Source of the DNA: Endomychus coccineus
Lineage: Eukaryota; Arthropoda; Insecta; Coleoptera; Endomychidae
Reading direction: 5' to 3'
Assembly: GCA_958510875.1 (NCBI GenBank)
Contig: OY294067.1
Span: 139,706,346-139,770,345, forward strand
Length of the DNA: 64,000 bases
Shown: piece after piece, positions 35,501 to 47,533 of the stretch
Layout of the letters: the number at the start of each line of letters is the position of its first letter
Numbering within the stretch: position 1 is the first letter of the stretch
Program-made: the position numbers and the translations under genes
Notes under the pieces: generated by a model
The model's input: only the letters and a program-made list of their open reading frames with translations
Told to the model about the DNA's origin: nothing
Database searches by the model: none

Positions 35501-38500
35501 AGAGGGGCCATAGTTTGTTGTGTTCAGGGGGTGGCCATGAATAACAATTCCTGCGTGGTTGTTTTGCTATAAACCCCCTTCATTTCAAATCGGCCGCGGA
35601 CGCAAAGCTCGGCACGTCGCGGGGTTTCAAGCGTGTTGAAGAATGTAATTAAAAATAAAAGGGTATAAAAATTGGAACAAGAAATTAATTTTCACGACAT
35701 TAAAGAGCTTAGATTAGATTGAAACAGTTTCAGTATCCTTGGTTTCATAATTCAATTAGTAATTGTTCTAGCTTGCAGATCGAACATTCAGTCAGTTGAT
35801 GGGTATTGATGATTGAATAAAATAGTTGTTCTGCTGTTATTACAGGATTAGTGCAACCGGTTACTCATTTAGGTACCTATATTAAATAATAACAGCGACA
35901 GCTTTGTATGCTTTTTAGGTAGATACGACAAAGATGGAACAAAGACAGCATACCCATTCGCAGACGGATGTGGGAGGCAAAATAAAAATTCAATTATAGC
36001 CTCCACTCGTATATACGTAATTAAGAACAGCACCAATCTAGAAGAGATCCCTCAGATTCTTTGCCCCTCATCAAAACGAAGGAGATTCGGCCCACAAAAC
36101 AATTTCAAATGCTCAAATATAGCTGGTGTTATCATGGTTCCCACCCAACTCGCTCCAGTATTTCCTCTGGCGGGAAGTAGGAATCCATATACTGTCGTCG
36201 CTTTAAGCTACAGTGACTTTTTAGATTTTAAAACTTTTTCACAAAAACTTCGACTTCTCTCCATACGTACAGAATACAGCAATTCCGATAAAAATAAAGT
36301 GGAGTTTGCTGTAAATAAAACTGAGCCGATGAAGATTTATTTTAAGAATAGCCATTCAGAAAATCAGTACAGGTCAATCAGTTTTAAAAAGCCAAACACT
36401 TTCTGTTATACATTCGGTTACGCGCAATGATATATTCAAGTTTTACAAAGAACCACCTCTAATTTTAGAAGAAAAATACATAAATCTATTGGAGTTTTGC
36501 AGTGGTGCAATGGTAATGAAAATATAACCATAAGACAACAAATGTAATAACCTCCCTTGGTATTCTGTAAATAATTCTAAAAATTTTGAAGAAAATGTTA
36601 TTTAGAGTTCAAATAATTCATAAACACTTGACTTATGATCATGTTTCCGCCCAAAATACTGAATGATTTGCAAAGTTGATAGACTGTTTCAAGCAGTAAA
36701 CAAATTAGTTTTCAGCTAATATGATTATTAATAAAACTCCAGTTGACCTAAGACCTCACTTGTATATACATCCAAAAGGGACTTTTATATTCTACAACTA
36801 TGAATAACTTCAATAAATTCAGAACTACTGCCACTGCTTTCATTTCGAGTTCCCAACATGGATTAGTTCCTTGAAGTAACTACTGAATGCAATTGTTGAT
36901 GTTATGCTAATTTTAACTTTTTTCTTAGTATCTACAACTGATGCATGTGATATGAACTGGAAATATTGTAAATTAATGGAATAATCTGCTAGAGTATTGA
37001 TTCAGTGTTCTTTACAATTTCAGTTTGAGAAATGCGAGAAATCAAAACCTCTTGACCCCGGCAGAGATATGTGATTTACTGAAGGCTGTTATTTTAGTAT
37101 TGTGTACTATGGTGATGTGCTCAGTGGATACAAATATGCTGTATCACCTAATCAAGAGTCAATCAGTGATTAAGTTATATTTATTTTATAATATGTTAGA
37201 TGTTGGTGATAGATTATTTTCTTCATTTGGGCAAGATGCCATAGATGCTTTATTTTGGACTGCAACTGAACCAAGAGGCAGACGAAGAGAACACCTAGGC
37301 GTAATACCACATCTGATTTTCGCAGTTGTATATGTAGTATTCCATAGTATACTTGTGTTGTTCCAAGCTACAACATTAAATGTGGCTATAAATTCTAGCA
37401 ATAAGGTGCTTCTTACCATCATGATGTCAAATAATGTGAGTATAGTATTACCAAACGTTTGCTTTGCTTATTGCTTCCATTAATGATTCAGCTGTTCTTG
37501 TAATTTCCCTTTTAAAGAGAAGATTTCCTACAAACTTTCTAAATGTCACTATAGTTGAATATCACAATTCTCTAAGAATGTATTCTTGGTAAAGCCTGAA
37601 TTTTCTCAACTGGTGATTTATATCGACAAATTCAATTGACTTGCTCAATGTATGATGAGGTCACTTAATTCGAGGATGTAGTGTACTAAGGCTTAAGAAG
37701 TGTACAATGATTGATGATAGTTCAATCGAAATATAGATTCTCATATTGGCACTGAGATTTTGTTATCGTTTCAAAACGCTACATAATGAGAAATTTTCTG
37801 TTCCCTAGAACCTTATTTTTTTCACTCTAAGTAATTAAAACACGAAGGTCCACAGTATGACCCAAATGAATTTGGAGAAAGTGAAATTTTATCAAGATTA
37901 AATTTTCGCAACTCAAGTTTGTCTTGGTTCAGATATGATAGAGCTTTGAAATTGTTGACTGGACATTATTTGGCTAAAATATCTCTAAATAATTTGCATA
38001 TTTGTATTTTGAAAATATATGGGATGTTCCGTTACAGTGATTGTCCTGTTTCTTAATATTTGTTGGAATATTGCGATATCACAAAATAATACAGATTCAG
38101 TGCAGCTTCTTTCACGTGACACTTTTGTGAAATATCACGGAAGTAGGTAAATGGTTCGAAATCAATTATCCAAACGCCTCAATTTTTCGAACGCAATTAT
38201 TCCGAAAGAAATATTTAAAACTAGCAATTTCACTGCTACTATAGGTAGCATTGTTAAAAAATAAAACAATAATACTTGAAGTTATTCATTTTATAGACAA
38301 AGTCTTGGCATTTCAGGTTGAACAGTGACAACATTTTTTTCAGTTCCCTCTCACAAAAGCTCTTCAGCGGAACGATGAAATTATTCTTCAGCCCTACCCC
38401 ACTAGGAATGATTTGTAGAACCAAGCTGTTCCAACACCATCTACCGGAATGGTAGATGTCCCACTGAGAGCATTATTGACAATGCAATCTGGAGAACCAA

Positions 38501-41500
38501 AACTTTGTCTATCGAATGATTTTAACACGAACTATAAAAGAGATACACTATTATACTATAACTAAAAAATAATCACCCACTAAAAAACTGTTAAAGTACT
38601 GAAGACCTTTCGGCTACCAAGTAGCATCATGAGAGTACATTAAATCAGAATTCAAAATTAATGTTCCTGTTTAAATACTATTTGGGGTTAATATTGTGAT
38701 GGTATTCACTATGCATTATTTAATTCAGCCAAATATTTTTGTCAATACTAAATGTAGGTACACATATCTATAAAATATGAAACGTTAATTTCAATTATGA
38801 GCTATTTATTCCTCTTAGATATTCTACAATAGCAGTTTGGTCAATAGTTTCTACAATATTCAATCGTCGATGAAGGTGCAACTTTATATAATGCTCTACT
38901 CATTTAGAGTATGTATTCTTTTGATGGGCTCCAAAAATTTCCAGATAGTTGGATGGCTAGCTGATATTTGGTTTTGAAGCTTCTAAGCTCTACGGCGTTA
39001 TTAGTTTTAGCTAAACAAGGTGGTAGCGGAATCGAAAAATTTCACACAATGTGATGGAATGTAGGAGTTCGTGGCCTATTTTTTTTACCTGGACAGCCTA
39101 TCCATGTGCCCTCTAAATAATTGGCAACTGGTTGGGCTTCTTCTGAAAGTGAACCTATGTCGCAAAAGTTATTGAATGCATCTTTCTCAATCCATCTGTT
39201 ACATAGACCAGTGTGTATTTAGCATTCTTATATTATTTAGAGCAAATTCTGCGTCGTTGTCGTTTTAGGCGAAACGATTGAGTTTTTCTACACCTCTTAT
39301 TAAAATCTATCATAACTGTAGTTGTGGCAACTGTGAGACAAAGGGTTTTGTTCTCTTGTTGAGCATGTACTTATCGGGAACAAGCACATATATAGCAGCT
39401 TTCAATTCTTGTATGTGTAAACATAAGTACAGTTAAAAAAGTTCCGTCCATAAACGAGAGATTTGTTTTTTCAAAATGTTATACTGTTGTTTTACAAAAA
39501 TTAAAATTCTGGTATCGGTGGCTTCAAGGTCCAATTGGAGGACAACTTCTCGGTTGCTGGTTTATTGTTTATTGGGGCGCATCTGGTATAATATGTCTGA
39601 ATTGGGGAATAGCAGGTGCAGCATCGTTTTTTTGCCTGATATTTCGATTGGTTCTTCTTATATTGTTGGTATCCGGCCATACGTTCTGGTGAGTAACTAG
39701 TGAATGCTGTCGACTGAGAAGAAATAATATATTGGGTAGTATTTTGTATGGTTTTGGCGATTCCTGCACTTTGTCCAGAAATTTGGTGACGTTAAGTCGT
39801 GCAGCGCCTTCACCATGGCTTGTACTCGGTGTCCTTTTTGGATATCATCTCGGTCAGTTATAAATCGTGCTCGTTTTTTTTGTGTGCAAGTGTTCACATT
39901 TCCAATAAATGTTGTTGTGACCTTAAGTATGTTTGCAAAAACCCATAAAGCACTACTTTACGATTTTCTTTTTCGTTGGAAACAATCTCCGTTTAACAAG
40001 GTTGAGGATACGTTAGTAAGTAAGTTCAAATTGCTGTTATGTCTTTTATTTAGTTACTTTATACAATCTTAATTTTCACATATTTTTTATGAACCTATAA
40101 TATTGGAATGAAACTTATAAAATCCCTAATAACGACCTTATTATAGGAAGTTGTGGTTGCTTATTTTGTCTAAGTATATAAGCATTGTGTGATTGTGTAC
40201 GTTAAGGCACGAAAGAATATTTCAGGTACTTCATTACTTGTTGAGTGGATTTCTTGTAGAAAAATTATGTATTGTTTTCTAGACTTTCGAACAATAATTG
40301 TCTTTCGAATAAATGCTTTTGAGATAATTGATTTTGCAAATAATACCGTATTGAAGAATTGCTTTCGAGTAATTGACTTCCTTTTTAAACAATTTACCTA
40401 GGCCGAAACCTATGACATTCACCTTTGCTAGCTTTTTCTGTAGACAGAAACATAGAGGTACTGCGCATGAGCCCTATGATCATTTTAAAGAGGTACCGCG
40501 CATGAGCCTTATGATCATTTTAAACTGTGTGGAGTCTATCTAGTGGCTTCTAAAACACGACTACTCTGTCTTTACCGTACATGTAATGGCGACTTTGAAT
40601 TATTCACTCAAACTATCGAGAATCTCCAGATTTCGTTTTTATGAAATTTGATCGAATCTTTCTAACGGGAGATTTTAATATTAATTTTCTTGGAATGACT
40701 GATGAACTTTCCGAGCTTGTTGCTGCTTTCGGGTTTGAAATTACTATATCAGATTATTCAAGAATATGTGACTCAATCTCAACTTGCCTTGTTAACATCA
40801 TAATTAATATACCTAACACTTCATACATAACCGGCGTTGTTAAACCCTGCTTATCTGACACAGAGGTCAATATATTCTTTTGAAGCACAATTACTGCAAA
40901 CAAACTAAAGCTAGTTATATATTTAATGCTTAATTTCTAGGTTAGCAGCTTGTTAAAACGCTTAGCTCAATCATTAAACTACACTTCCCCGTCAGAAAAT
41001 TTTCCAATTGAAAGCTTGATGCTTATGTCCCCTTCTGGTTTGATGTTTCACTGAGAGAATCGAGATCCAATCTATATACAGCAAAGACCATTTTCGATTC
41101 AACTAAAGATTCAACAGATTAACTGTTTTAGAAAAACGAAAAGTGCCTTCGTTCTCCAAATAACTCAGTTTTCCAATAAGTCCAGATCATGCTGGATGAT
41201 CATGAACTCTAAACTACTAAACCTACTGAAACGCCTATATCTTCGGATGAATATAATGTTTACTTTACTACGGTTGCTTTTCCTGCAGTTTTTATAGAAT
41301 CGAAAGTAATTCCTATATTTCAAAATGAAGATCCCTCCTTTATCGATAACTATTGCCCAATCTCAATGATTCAAATTTGCGGCAAAATTCTCGACTGGAA
41401 TCCTATCTTCTACGGGTGTTTATCCTGAACCTCAATGAGTTTGGGATCCGCACCGGTCATTCCACAACTGAAGCTGTTCAGAAGATTTTGTTCACGCATC

Positions 41501-44100
41501 CTCTTGGTTTTGTTGTAACAAACTCAGGACAAACGCAGATGAAACCCAACTACTTATTTTATCCAGTAATATCAAATTCATCGATGTCCGTTTATGTTGG
41601 GCTCAACAGAGATATTTTAAGACCTAAATTCTCATCAATTAAATGAGATTGAAGTCAATGTCAAACATAGAAACACCCATTACTGCCTAATATACATTTA
41701 CTTACTGTAACGTAATGAGTTACAGTATCTTACTCTGGGGTAGATCTTCTCGCTCCCTTTTGGTTTTCACACTGTAAATAAAAGCAATTCGAAAATTATC
41801 TAATTTGTGTCCACTTGATCATTGCCCTCTTTCATTTCAACCAAAATCCTTATGTTGCCCTCTCTATATTTATAACTCATTGAATTCAGCTAGGCTCATT
41901 CCGTCTTAATTAAATTATTGAAATCAAACTATTTTATTCATTTTATTTGCTCATTTTACTGCTCGCTACGCGCACTCGGTCTTTTGCATAAGCCCTCCCA
42001 TCTTAATTAAATTCGTGAAAAGCGCCCTTTGGGGGGTGCCCTCGAAGGAACGGGCTACTCCTCTATCTGGTGCCGCACCAGCAGACGCGATTCAGAGCTA
42101 ATATGGTATTTCTCTCTATAATCGACCAGATCACCAAACGACGCTCGAAACCGAGCGAATAGCGTCAAGTGTTTCGACGGTTCGCGCTGCTCAATAACTT
42201 GAAAATTGCTCAAGGTACGACAATTTTATACCAGTAAATTTCGAGCATCAAAATTTCAAATGGATTGGATTTATCGTTTGGCTGCTACACGAGGACATAC
42301 CTTGTGCCATATAACCCGAGTCAAGAGAAGACTCCGTTGGCTGAGGCTCACTGCGTCATATTAACAAACTACCTCAAGTAGTCATGTAAGTCTTGCCACT
42401 CAATAATTGTAGGAAAATTGTAAAATATACTTACCGCTTATGGCCTTTACTCAATGAATTCTCTAGTTTCTAAATTCTTGTTCACTCTCAATTTTTATAA
42501 TTTATTTTACATTAAATTATCTATAGACTGTGACGTTGTTGTAAATTTTTATATCATAGTCCATCAGAGTTTTGTTTCATTAGTTATATATTGCAGAATA
42601 AGGAAAATAATGGGGACATTTCCGGGAAGAATTCACAAAATTCACAAATAATTATTGTTTATATAATTATTCGTTATGTCGAGAGGTTTTCTTTGTTATG
42701 AGTACATACAACCGTCTAGGCAAATATATGACCATGATCGTGGGTTTTTTAAACCTGTTGGCTAAGCATTTTAATCTTATTTAATGTAATGATGGTATAT
42801 GGTTATTAAAAAAAAATTGATCTTGGTTTTCTTTGGCACTTTTTCCTCCTCGGTCTTGCCTCTTTCAAAGTTGCGGAATGGAGTTGGTTACATTTTACCA
42901 AATAATTTAACCAAAAATGCCGCAGTAAAATGTATAATTCTTATTAATTCGAATTAACCTGTATCGACATATTAAACTATGGATTAGTGAAGTGAAGATG
43001 AAGAAATATAAATTGGCAATGCTTCCAATATATTCAGATTTTGTTGTCCTAATTGATTATTTTCATTGCAGTTTGTGGAACTTAAAGGAAGCGTATTCAA
43101 GAAATTCGATAAGAATAATTTATTCCAAGTATCTTGTAGTGATGTCAGAGAGAGATTCCACCTTTTCATATTATTGTTTATTGTTGTTTTGCAAACTATG
43201 AAAGAATATTCATGGAAATCAGACAGATTTTGGATTCTATTGCCAGATTGTGTGGTTGTGCTTATCGTTGAAGTTTTCGTTGATTGGATCAAACATGCCT
43301 TCATAACTAGATTTAACGAACTTCAGCTCGACGTGTATAGGGACTATACAACAAGTTTGGCTTACGATATGGTGCAAACCAGACAGAAACATGCTTTTAC
43401 TGATCATTCAGATTTGGTAGCTCGCCGAATGGGATTCATCCCTCTACCCTTAGGGGTCGTTATGATCAGAGTTTTAATAAGTGCTGTCACTGTAGAAGAC
43501 ATTCCTTCATTGTTGATAGTCGGTTTAGCGTACTTATGTTTGGTGTCATTTAAAGTACTGAATAGCATTATAATTTTAGGAAAAGCTTGCGATTTAATTA
43601 CAATTCATGAACTAGAAAAAACTTCTGCTCTATCACCATCTGTCAATAGAGCTCATAGTCCTTTAACGTTAAATACCAGTAAAGCATTCAATAATAAAGA
43701 TTGGTTGAAAGAAGTTGTGCCAAGTCCTCTTCGTCCAGTTTTCGTGCAGCCCATCAAACGAGCGGCAATTAATGGTTTCGGTCCCATTGACATCAACAGA
43801 ATTGAAGAAGTGAAGGATGATACTCAGGAACCACCAGGTGATTTAGGTTCGGCAGCAATATTTGCAAACAGTACTGTTGATTTGAAAAATGCAACACTAA
43901 ACGATGAGTTGCTGAAAGCAGATGGTGACGTGATTGAAATGGAGTCAGTAGAGGATTTTGATATGAGTAGAAGTTTTCCTGACATCCAAGGCGAATTTAT
44001 CAAACAAGAATTATGTACAGACAAAGAGGGCATGAAGAGAGCCGAATCAGAACCTTCATTGAATGTATGTAATAATGAAGAAAGGGAAATGCCCATGTAA
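29387..44100 (+). CDS. TAPT1-like: TAPT1-family membrane protein, spliced
   Basis: TAPT1 is a conserved multipass membrane protein linked to the ER and ciliary base in vertebrates; the yeast relative Emp65 acts in ER protein quality control. The joined exons are 29387-29537 (probable), 35135-35393, 37024-37435 and 43072-44100, giving about 616 residues. Recognisable conserved parts are SLWTFLNTELTRDYVLENDE, SVIKLYLFYNMLDVGDRLFS, FGQDAIDALFWTATEP, ATTLNVAINSSNK, MMSNNFVELKGSVFKKFDK and RRMGFIPLPLGV. Exon phases match at each junction (phase 1, 2, then 0). The C-terminal 160 residues are polar and less conserved. The first intron is 5.6 kb and contains Penelope-like elements. Confidence 0.92.
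29538..29989. other. Intronic DNA, no feature recognised
   Basis: AT-rich start of the TAPT1-like first intron. Confidence 0.4.
30045..30088 (-). ncRNA. Hammerhead ribozyme, Penelope type, probably inactive
   Basis: On the minus strand, stem I CATCTT/AAGATG encloses CTGATGA, stem II GGTC-GTGA-GACC, then AAAA where the core needs GAAA, and a two-pair stem III AC-GTAA-GT. The G12-to-A change should abolish cleavage. Stem I differs from the copy at 33151 by a compensated base pair. Confidence 0.75.
30590..31150 (-). pseudogene. Penelope-like reverse transcriptase, left copy
   Basis: Read on the minus strand, shifting frames give PKLHKSDIPIVSNIEAPIYN, then EQIFGTAMGSPISAAI and a KQFVDD active-site block near 30640, all diagnostic of Penelope-like reverse transcriptases. 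The N-terminal third is missing. Confidence 0.75.
31172..32930 (+). pseudogene. Penelope-like reverse transcriptase, right copy, with GIY-YIG remnant
   Basis: The pieces are 31172-31381, then 31500-31780 with LHADKCNETVIMHNDDY (family pattern VLPADKGNATVIM), RRIVSNIGAPTYNLSK near 31780, FGQIFGTAMESPISATIANI near 32070-32150, KRFVDDW near 32192, and a C-terminal part at 32466-32732. From about 32740 a LNCFDCD stretch could be the start of the GIY-YIG endonuclease domain. More than six breaks. Confidence 0.8.
33151..33194 (+). ncRNA. Hammerhead ribozyme, Penelope type, intact core
   Basis: Stem I CGTCTT/AAGACG (33151-33156 with 33189-33194) encloses core CTGATGA at 33157-33163, stem II GGTC-TTGA-GACC (33165-33176, with one extra G before it), GAAA at 33177-33180, and a short stem III AC-GTAC-GT. 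The predicted cleavage is after A33188. All invariant core bases are present. This type I form with a minimal stem III is the one known from Penelope-like elements, where it processes the element RNA. Confidence 0.85.
33269..33989. other. Intronic DNA, no feature recognised
   Basis: AT-rich; the part from about 33850 may include the tail of the transposase relic that follows. Confidence 0.4.
33990..34440 (-). pseudogene. DDE-type transposase N-terminal remnant
   Basis: On the minus strand near 34270-34220 a frame reads KVVVNIDDFDQSAMQNIIYYI, resembling the 'V.VDDFD...IR..I..FY' start of a group of Tc1/mariner-like insect transposases. It is followed by TLDTLKEKF in another frame. Several frameshifts. 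The identification rests on one motif. Confidence 0.4.
34441..35134. other. Intronic DNA before TAPT1-like exon 2
   Basis: AT-rich. Ends in the acceptor ATATTTCAG at 35126-35134. Confidence 0.5.
35135..35393 (+). CDS. TAPT1-like: TAPT1-like gene, exon 2
   Basis: 259 bp, acceptor TTTCAG and donor GTAAGT. Encodes KRPSLWTFLNTELTRDYVL..., an amphipathic segment and the first hydrophobic segment (SFLFVYTFLPVRVILALWAV). It leaves two bases, GG, for the next exon. Confidence 0.93.
35394..37023. other. TAPT1-like intron 2
   Basis: 1.63 kb, no recognised element. A 98-codon open frame at 36134-36430 has no recognisable domain and is probably chance. Confidence 0.5.
37024..37435 (+). CDS. TAPT1-like: TAPT1-like gene, exon 3
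   Basis: 412 bp; acceptor TTTCAG, donor GTGAGT. The first base completes the Gly codon started in exon 2. Encodes the best conserved part of the family, including LIKSQSVIKLYLFYNMLDVGDRLFSSF and hydrophobic helices. Confidence 0.95.
37436..38549. other. TAPT1-like intron 3, first part
   Basis: AT-rich, nothing recognised. Confidence 0.4.
38550..38760 (-). repeat. Dispersed repeat family B, inverted copy
   Basis: The complement reads a block with aatagtatttaaacaggaac and a gctacttggtagccgaaagg run matching 8340-8560. Confidence 0.6.
39040..39330 (-). pseudogene. Possible DDE/MULE-type transposase remnant
   Basis: On the minus strand near 39190-39050 one frame reads CNRWIEKDAFNNF, then VANYLEGTWIGCP and RPRTPTFHHIV, like the 'YFE.TWIG....P.F...WN' end of MULE-like transposases. 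Short and broken; tentative. Confidence 0.35.
39331..40639. other. TAPT1-like intron 3, middle part
   Basis: Several short open frames (39476-40401) have no recognisable domain. A 27-bp direct duplication (gaggtactgcgcatgagccctatgatc and gaggtaccgcgcatgagccttatgatc) lies at about 40454 and 40490. Confidence 0.4.
40640..41960 (+). pseudogene. LINE fragment: endonuclease tail and reverse transcriptase pieces
   Basis: 40641-40883 encodes LTGDFNINFLGMTDELSELV... ending with a CLSDTEV stretch, the C-terminal half of an APE-type endonuclease (pattern GDFN...SDH; here SDT). From about 41300 a frame reads IPIFQNEDPSFIDNYCPIS, the start of the reverse transcriptase (usually 'P.FK.GD....NYRPIS'), followed by broken pieces up to about 41960. 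CR1/Jockey-like. Confidence 0.65.
42160..42400. repeat. Dispersed repeat family C, inverted copy
   Basis: Reverse complement of the sequence at 24480-24740 over at least 130 bp, with the shared block gctcgaaatttactgg. Confidence 0.6.
42401..43071. other. TAPT1-like intron 3, last part
   Basis: AT-rich; ends in the acceptor TTCATTGCAG. Confidence 0.5.
43072..44100 (+). CDS. TAPT1-like: TAPT1-like gene, last coding exon
   Basis: 342 codons and stop TAA at 44098-44100. Phase 0 entry after the previous exon's AAT. Encodes FVELKGSVFKKFDKNNLFQ, DRFWILLPD, the HAFITRFNELQLDVYRDYT block, RRMGFIPLPLGVVMIRV, and two to three hydrophobic helices. The last 160 residues are polar and acidic, without a recognised domain. 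Confidence 0.95.
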   Translation, partial: FVELKGSVFKKFDKNNLFQVSCSDVRERFHLFILLFIVVLQTMKEYSWKSDRFWILLPDCVVVLIVEVFVDWIKHAFITRFNELQLDVYRDYTTSLAYDMVQTRQKHAFTDHSDLVARRMGFIPLPLGVVMIRVLISAVTVEDIPSLLIVGLAYLCLVSFKVLNSIIILGKACDLITIHELEKTSALSPSVNRAHSPLTLNTSKAFNNKDWLKEVVPSPLRPVFVQPIKRAAINGFGPIDINRIEEVKDDTQEPPGDLGSAAIFANSTVDLKNATLNDELLKADGDVIEMESVEDFDMSRSFPDIQGEFIKQELCTDKEGMKRAESEPSLNVCNNEEREMPM

Positions 44101-45959
44101 TTGTAGTTTTTACTAGTCAAAAATTGGACAACAGCCCAAAGCAAAGAGGAATTGAATAAGTAATTTATATTGATGTCTTTTATATTTTCGTAATCGATTA
44201 AGCAAGATGAGTTTTCTAAATATTTGTAATATGTGAATTGTCTGTATCATTATTTCTGTAGTATGGCCTGGAAATGTGCAAATAGTGACAAAATAACGCA
44301 ATATCTATCCATTATGTTGATATACTTTTTATTGGGACCTTTTTATATGGCACCTTCCTACATTGGTTTTCTTCTAATCAATTATGGTAAGGACTTTCAG
44401 TGATCACGCTATTCAAGTGGAGGCAACTATTTTAGATGTTTGTACGAAAATAGAAAACGGAAATATGTCTGAAGTAGATTTTTGTTTATTTCTAATTTTA
44501 CTACTATAGTAGATGTTTTGTTGCCTAGACTCAGCAGCATCTGTGACTGCAAAAGATTCTATTGGATCAAAGGTTTCGTTACTGTTAGTGAGCTGGTTAT
44601 TATCAATATCAGTAAATTCCCTACCCCAAGAACATTTCTATCGAAAGTCCACATTTTGCAAAACCACCTAGCATTTCTAACTTACTCTACTTCTAGGCAA
44701 CATCTTTTTGAAAACACAAGAATAAAAAATTTGAGCTATTTGTTATTTTCGTACGAAGTAATTATTTTTTACTCGGGTAGCTGAGAATGCCTTACTAATG
44801 TTTTATATACATCAAACAATGGTGCTTGGATGAAACTTGAGTCCACTTATGATAGATATACTCAATGCTCTACAAAAGCAGGCATTTCTAAGTTTGCAAT
44901 CCTATTTTGCTTTGTGCTGTCCAATAATAGGTACAAATTGTTATGTTTATGATTTATTTCATTATTCCAACCAATTGAAATATCAATTGTGTTAAATATT
45001 GTGATTGTTAATTTTTATATGATGCTATAAATTATTTTTAATAAATATTTCATACAAAAATTATAATTATTATTATCAACTGGTTAATTTTCAATTATTT
45101 TTGTTCTTGCAGCTGCGTGAAAAAATAATATTTAAGCACCAATGCAGTTTGCATAAAATATTTTTCTTACAACAATTCAAAAAATTAGGTTAAAGTTCAG
45201 TGCAACTTGAAATAAAAAGTAATCTTTGTTGGTTTCTATGTAAAGAAGATTTGACACTCATTGAATTCGATTTTTTGTAACTTGTTGCTAATACTTTTAT
45301 GCTTCATTTGGAAATATTTTCAAGAATTTTTTTATATACTCGTGAGTAAAAATAATAACGATAATTGAATTTAGATTTTAAAGTTTATGTTATAACGATC
45401 TAACTGGCTCAAGGCCAGTTGATCTTTCTAGCAGATTTCCAGACATCGGTTCTTGACATGTCAATCCATCCTATGGTTACACGCTGCATCCGATGAATGT
45501 GTCAATTTATACCTTCTTCGAAAGATTTCTTATAATTTTTGAGAAAAAGTTTTGTAATAACAATTGACAGTACAACATTCATACGTTTCGACCTTCATTT
45601 TTTATTATCGAGGGGATAAGTAGTCATAAATCATGAATAGTGGTAGAAATTTTGTACAAATAATTGAATAAGTGAAGTAGTTATCCAAATTCTAACGGTA
45701 GGTAGCAAGGAATGCAAAGATTGTAACTACTAAATTAGTAGATTTTTGAAATATCTCTATTACTAATGATCGATTGCGGAAATATCTCGATTTTTCCCAC
45801 AAGTAATCAAAATGTGCCTGTTTAAATATTATTTAGAACTTGTAGAAAATATAAGAGATGAATCTGAATTCATTAAATAGCTTTATCGCTTATACATTTT
45901 CCTACCTTCAGTACCTTCTAAATTACCTAGATAATGTGTAAGTGAAACAGCAATTGAAT
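44101..45959. other. 3' UTR and downstream DNA of the TAPT1-like gene
   Basis: AT-rich, with several AATAAA-like signals (for example near 45040). No other gene seen. Confidence 0.4.
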
Positions 45960-46125
45960 TAATTCAGTTTAAGCTCCAGCTGAGGGTATCCTTTATATTC
46001 TCTTCTTCTTCCATATAGTATTTTGTACAGGCACATTTTGATTTCTAATTTAGTTTTCTCTGATGATAGCTACTTGATAGCTGAAAGGTTCTCAGTTCTT
46101 TAACAGTATTTTTAGTGCTATTATA
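45960..46125 (+). repeat. Dispersed repeat family B, copy 3
   Basis: Contains cagctgagggta, caggcacattttgattt, gctacttgatagctgaaagg and ctcagttctttaa in the same order as 8370-8520. Confidence 0.6.
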
Positions 46126-46471
46126 GTGTATCTACAGAGTTTATCATTAAATGCTAGTTTAAATCGATGTGCCTTATACCTTGCACCTTTGGTTAAATCA
46201 ACATAACCATAAATGCAAATGGTGACTAAAACAGACAATTTGCTCTGCCATAATTTTGAGTTTTTTTCATGTCTGAATAAAAGTGATGACTTGAATACCA
46301 AATTTACTCTATATATTATATATTTTAAGTTATTTCAGAACAACCATGAATGGAAGTGGTGTCTAAAATATTAAATTCTACCTATTTTAAGTATATTTTT
46401 TTAAATTTACTCTTTGAACCACTCATGTTCTCCATATTACCTAACAACAATGTTAGAATGTCAGTGTATTA

Positions 46472-47531
46472 GTCCAGGCTGTGAACCGGAACTTTAGCTA
46501 TAATTTAAAAAAAACCTGTAAGTTCGAATCAAAAATTTTTTTTTGCATTAGCTTCAGGAGGATCATTCATACACCTTAAAACCTCTTGGGAACCCCAACC
46601 TCACCCATTGGGGGCGAAAATGGCCCGAAATCTCCAAGTCTTGAATTGTATTTTCTACAAAAAAAGGTATTTTGGCATTTCAAGTGCACCTATGGGGTTT
46701 TTTGGGTCGCTGAACACGAATCCGTAGCCAGATTTACCTGCAATCCATCGTAGGGGCGGTCAAATCGACAAAATTGACCAATTTCGCACCCCTAATATGT
46801 TAATTTGCTATTTACGTGTTTTAGGCATTCCGAATGCACCAAGGAGGTCTCTGGATACGAATCCGTAGCCACATTTACTTGCAATCCCTCGTAGGGGTGA
46901 TAAAATCGACGAAATTGACCAATTTTGCACTCCTATATGTTATTTTGCAATTTACGTGTTTTTGGCATTTCCAATGTACTAAGGGGTTTTTTTGGGTCGC
47001 TGCATACGATTCCGAAGCCAGATTTACTGCGAAGTAATTTTAAAATGCAAAAGTAATAAAAATTCAGAAGCGTGTCAAATTAGCCATTTTTGTAAATTTC
47101 CCACCCCTACGATGATATTCGAGTAAATCTGGCTCCGGAATCGTATTCAGCGACCCAAAAAAACTCCTTGGTGCATTCGAAATGCCTAAAACACGTAAAT
47201 TGCAAAATAACATATAGGGACGCAAAATTGCCCAATTTCGTCGATTTTACCACCCCCAATACGATGGATTGCAAGTAAATCTGGCTACGGATTCGTGTTC
47301 AGCGACCCAAAAAACCCCATAGGTGCACTCGAAATGCCAAAATACCTTTTTTTGTAGAAAATATAAAACAAGACTTGGAGATTTCGGGCCATTTTCACCC
47401 CCCCCAATGGATGGGGTTGGGGTTCCCAAGAGGTTTTAAGGTGTATGAATGATCCTGAAGCTAATGCAAAAAAAAATTTTTGATTCGAACTGACATGTTT
47501 TTTTTTAAATTTTCCGGCTCATAGCCTGGAC
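46472..47531. mobile_element. 1,060-bp palindromic element with TA duplication
   Basis: Ends are GTCCAGGC (46472) and GCCTGGAC (ending 47531), each flanked by TA (46470-46471 and 47532-47533). The two halves are near-complete inverted copies over about 500 bp, meeting near 47050. Each half contains tandem versions of a unit of about 150 bp with the motif gggtcgctga..acgaatccgtagcc. There is no coding capacity. It shares terminal and core motifs with the fold-back elements at 7659 and 10129. Confidence 0.85.
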
Positions 47532-47533
47532 TA

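Noticed and set aside
36134..36430. 98-codon plus-strand frame
   Set aside because: No recognised domain, inside a TAPT1-like intron, probably chance.
39476..40401. Several 60-85 codon frames
   Set aside because: No domains, overlapping on both strands.
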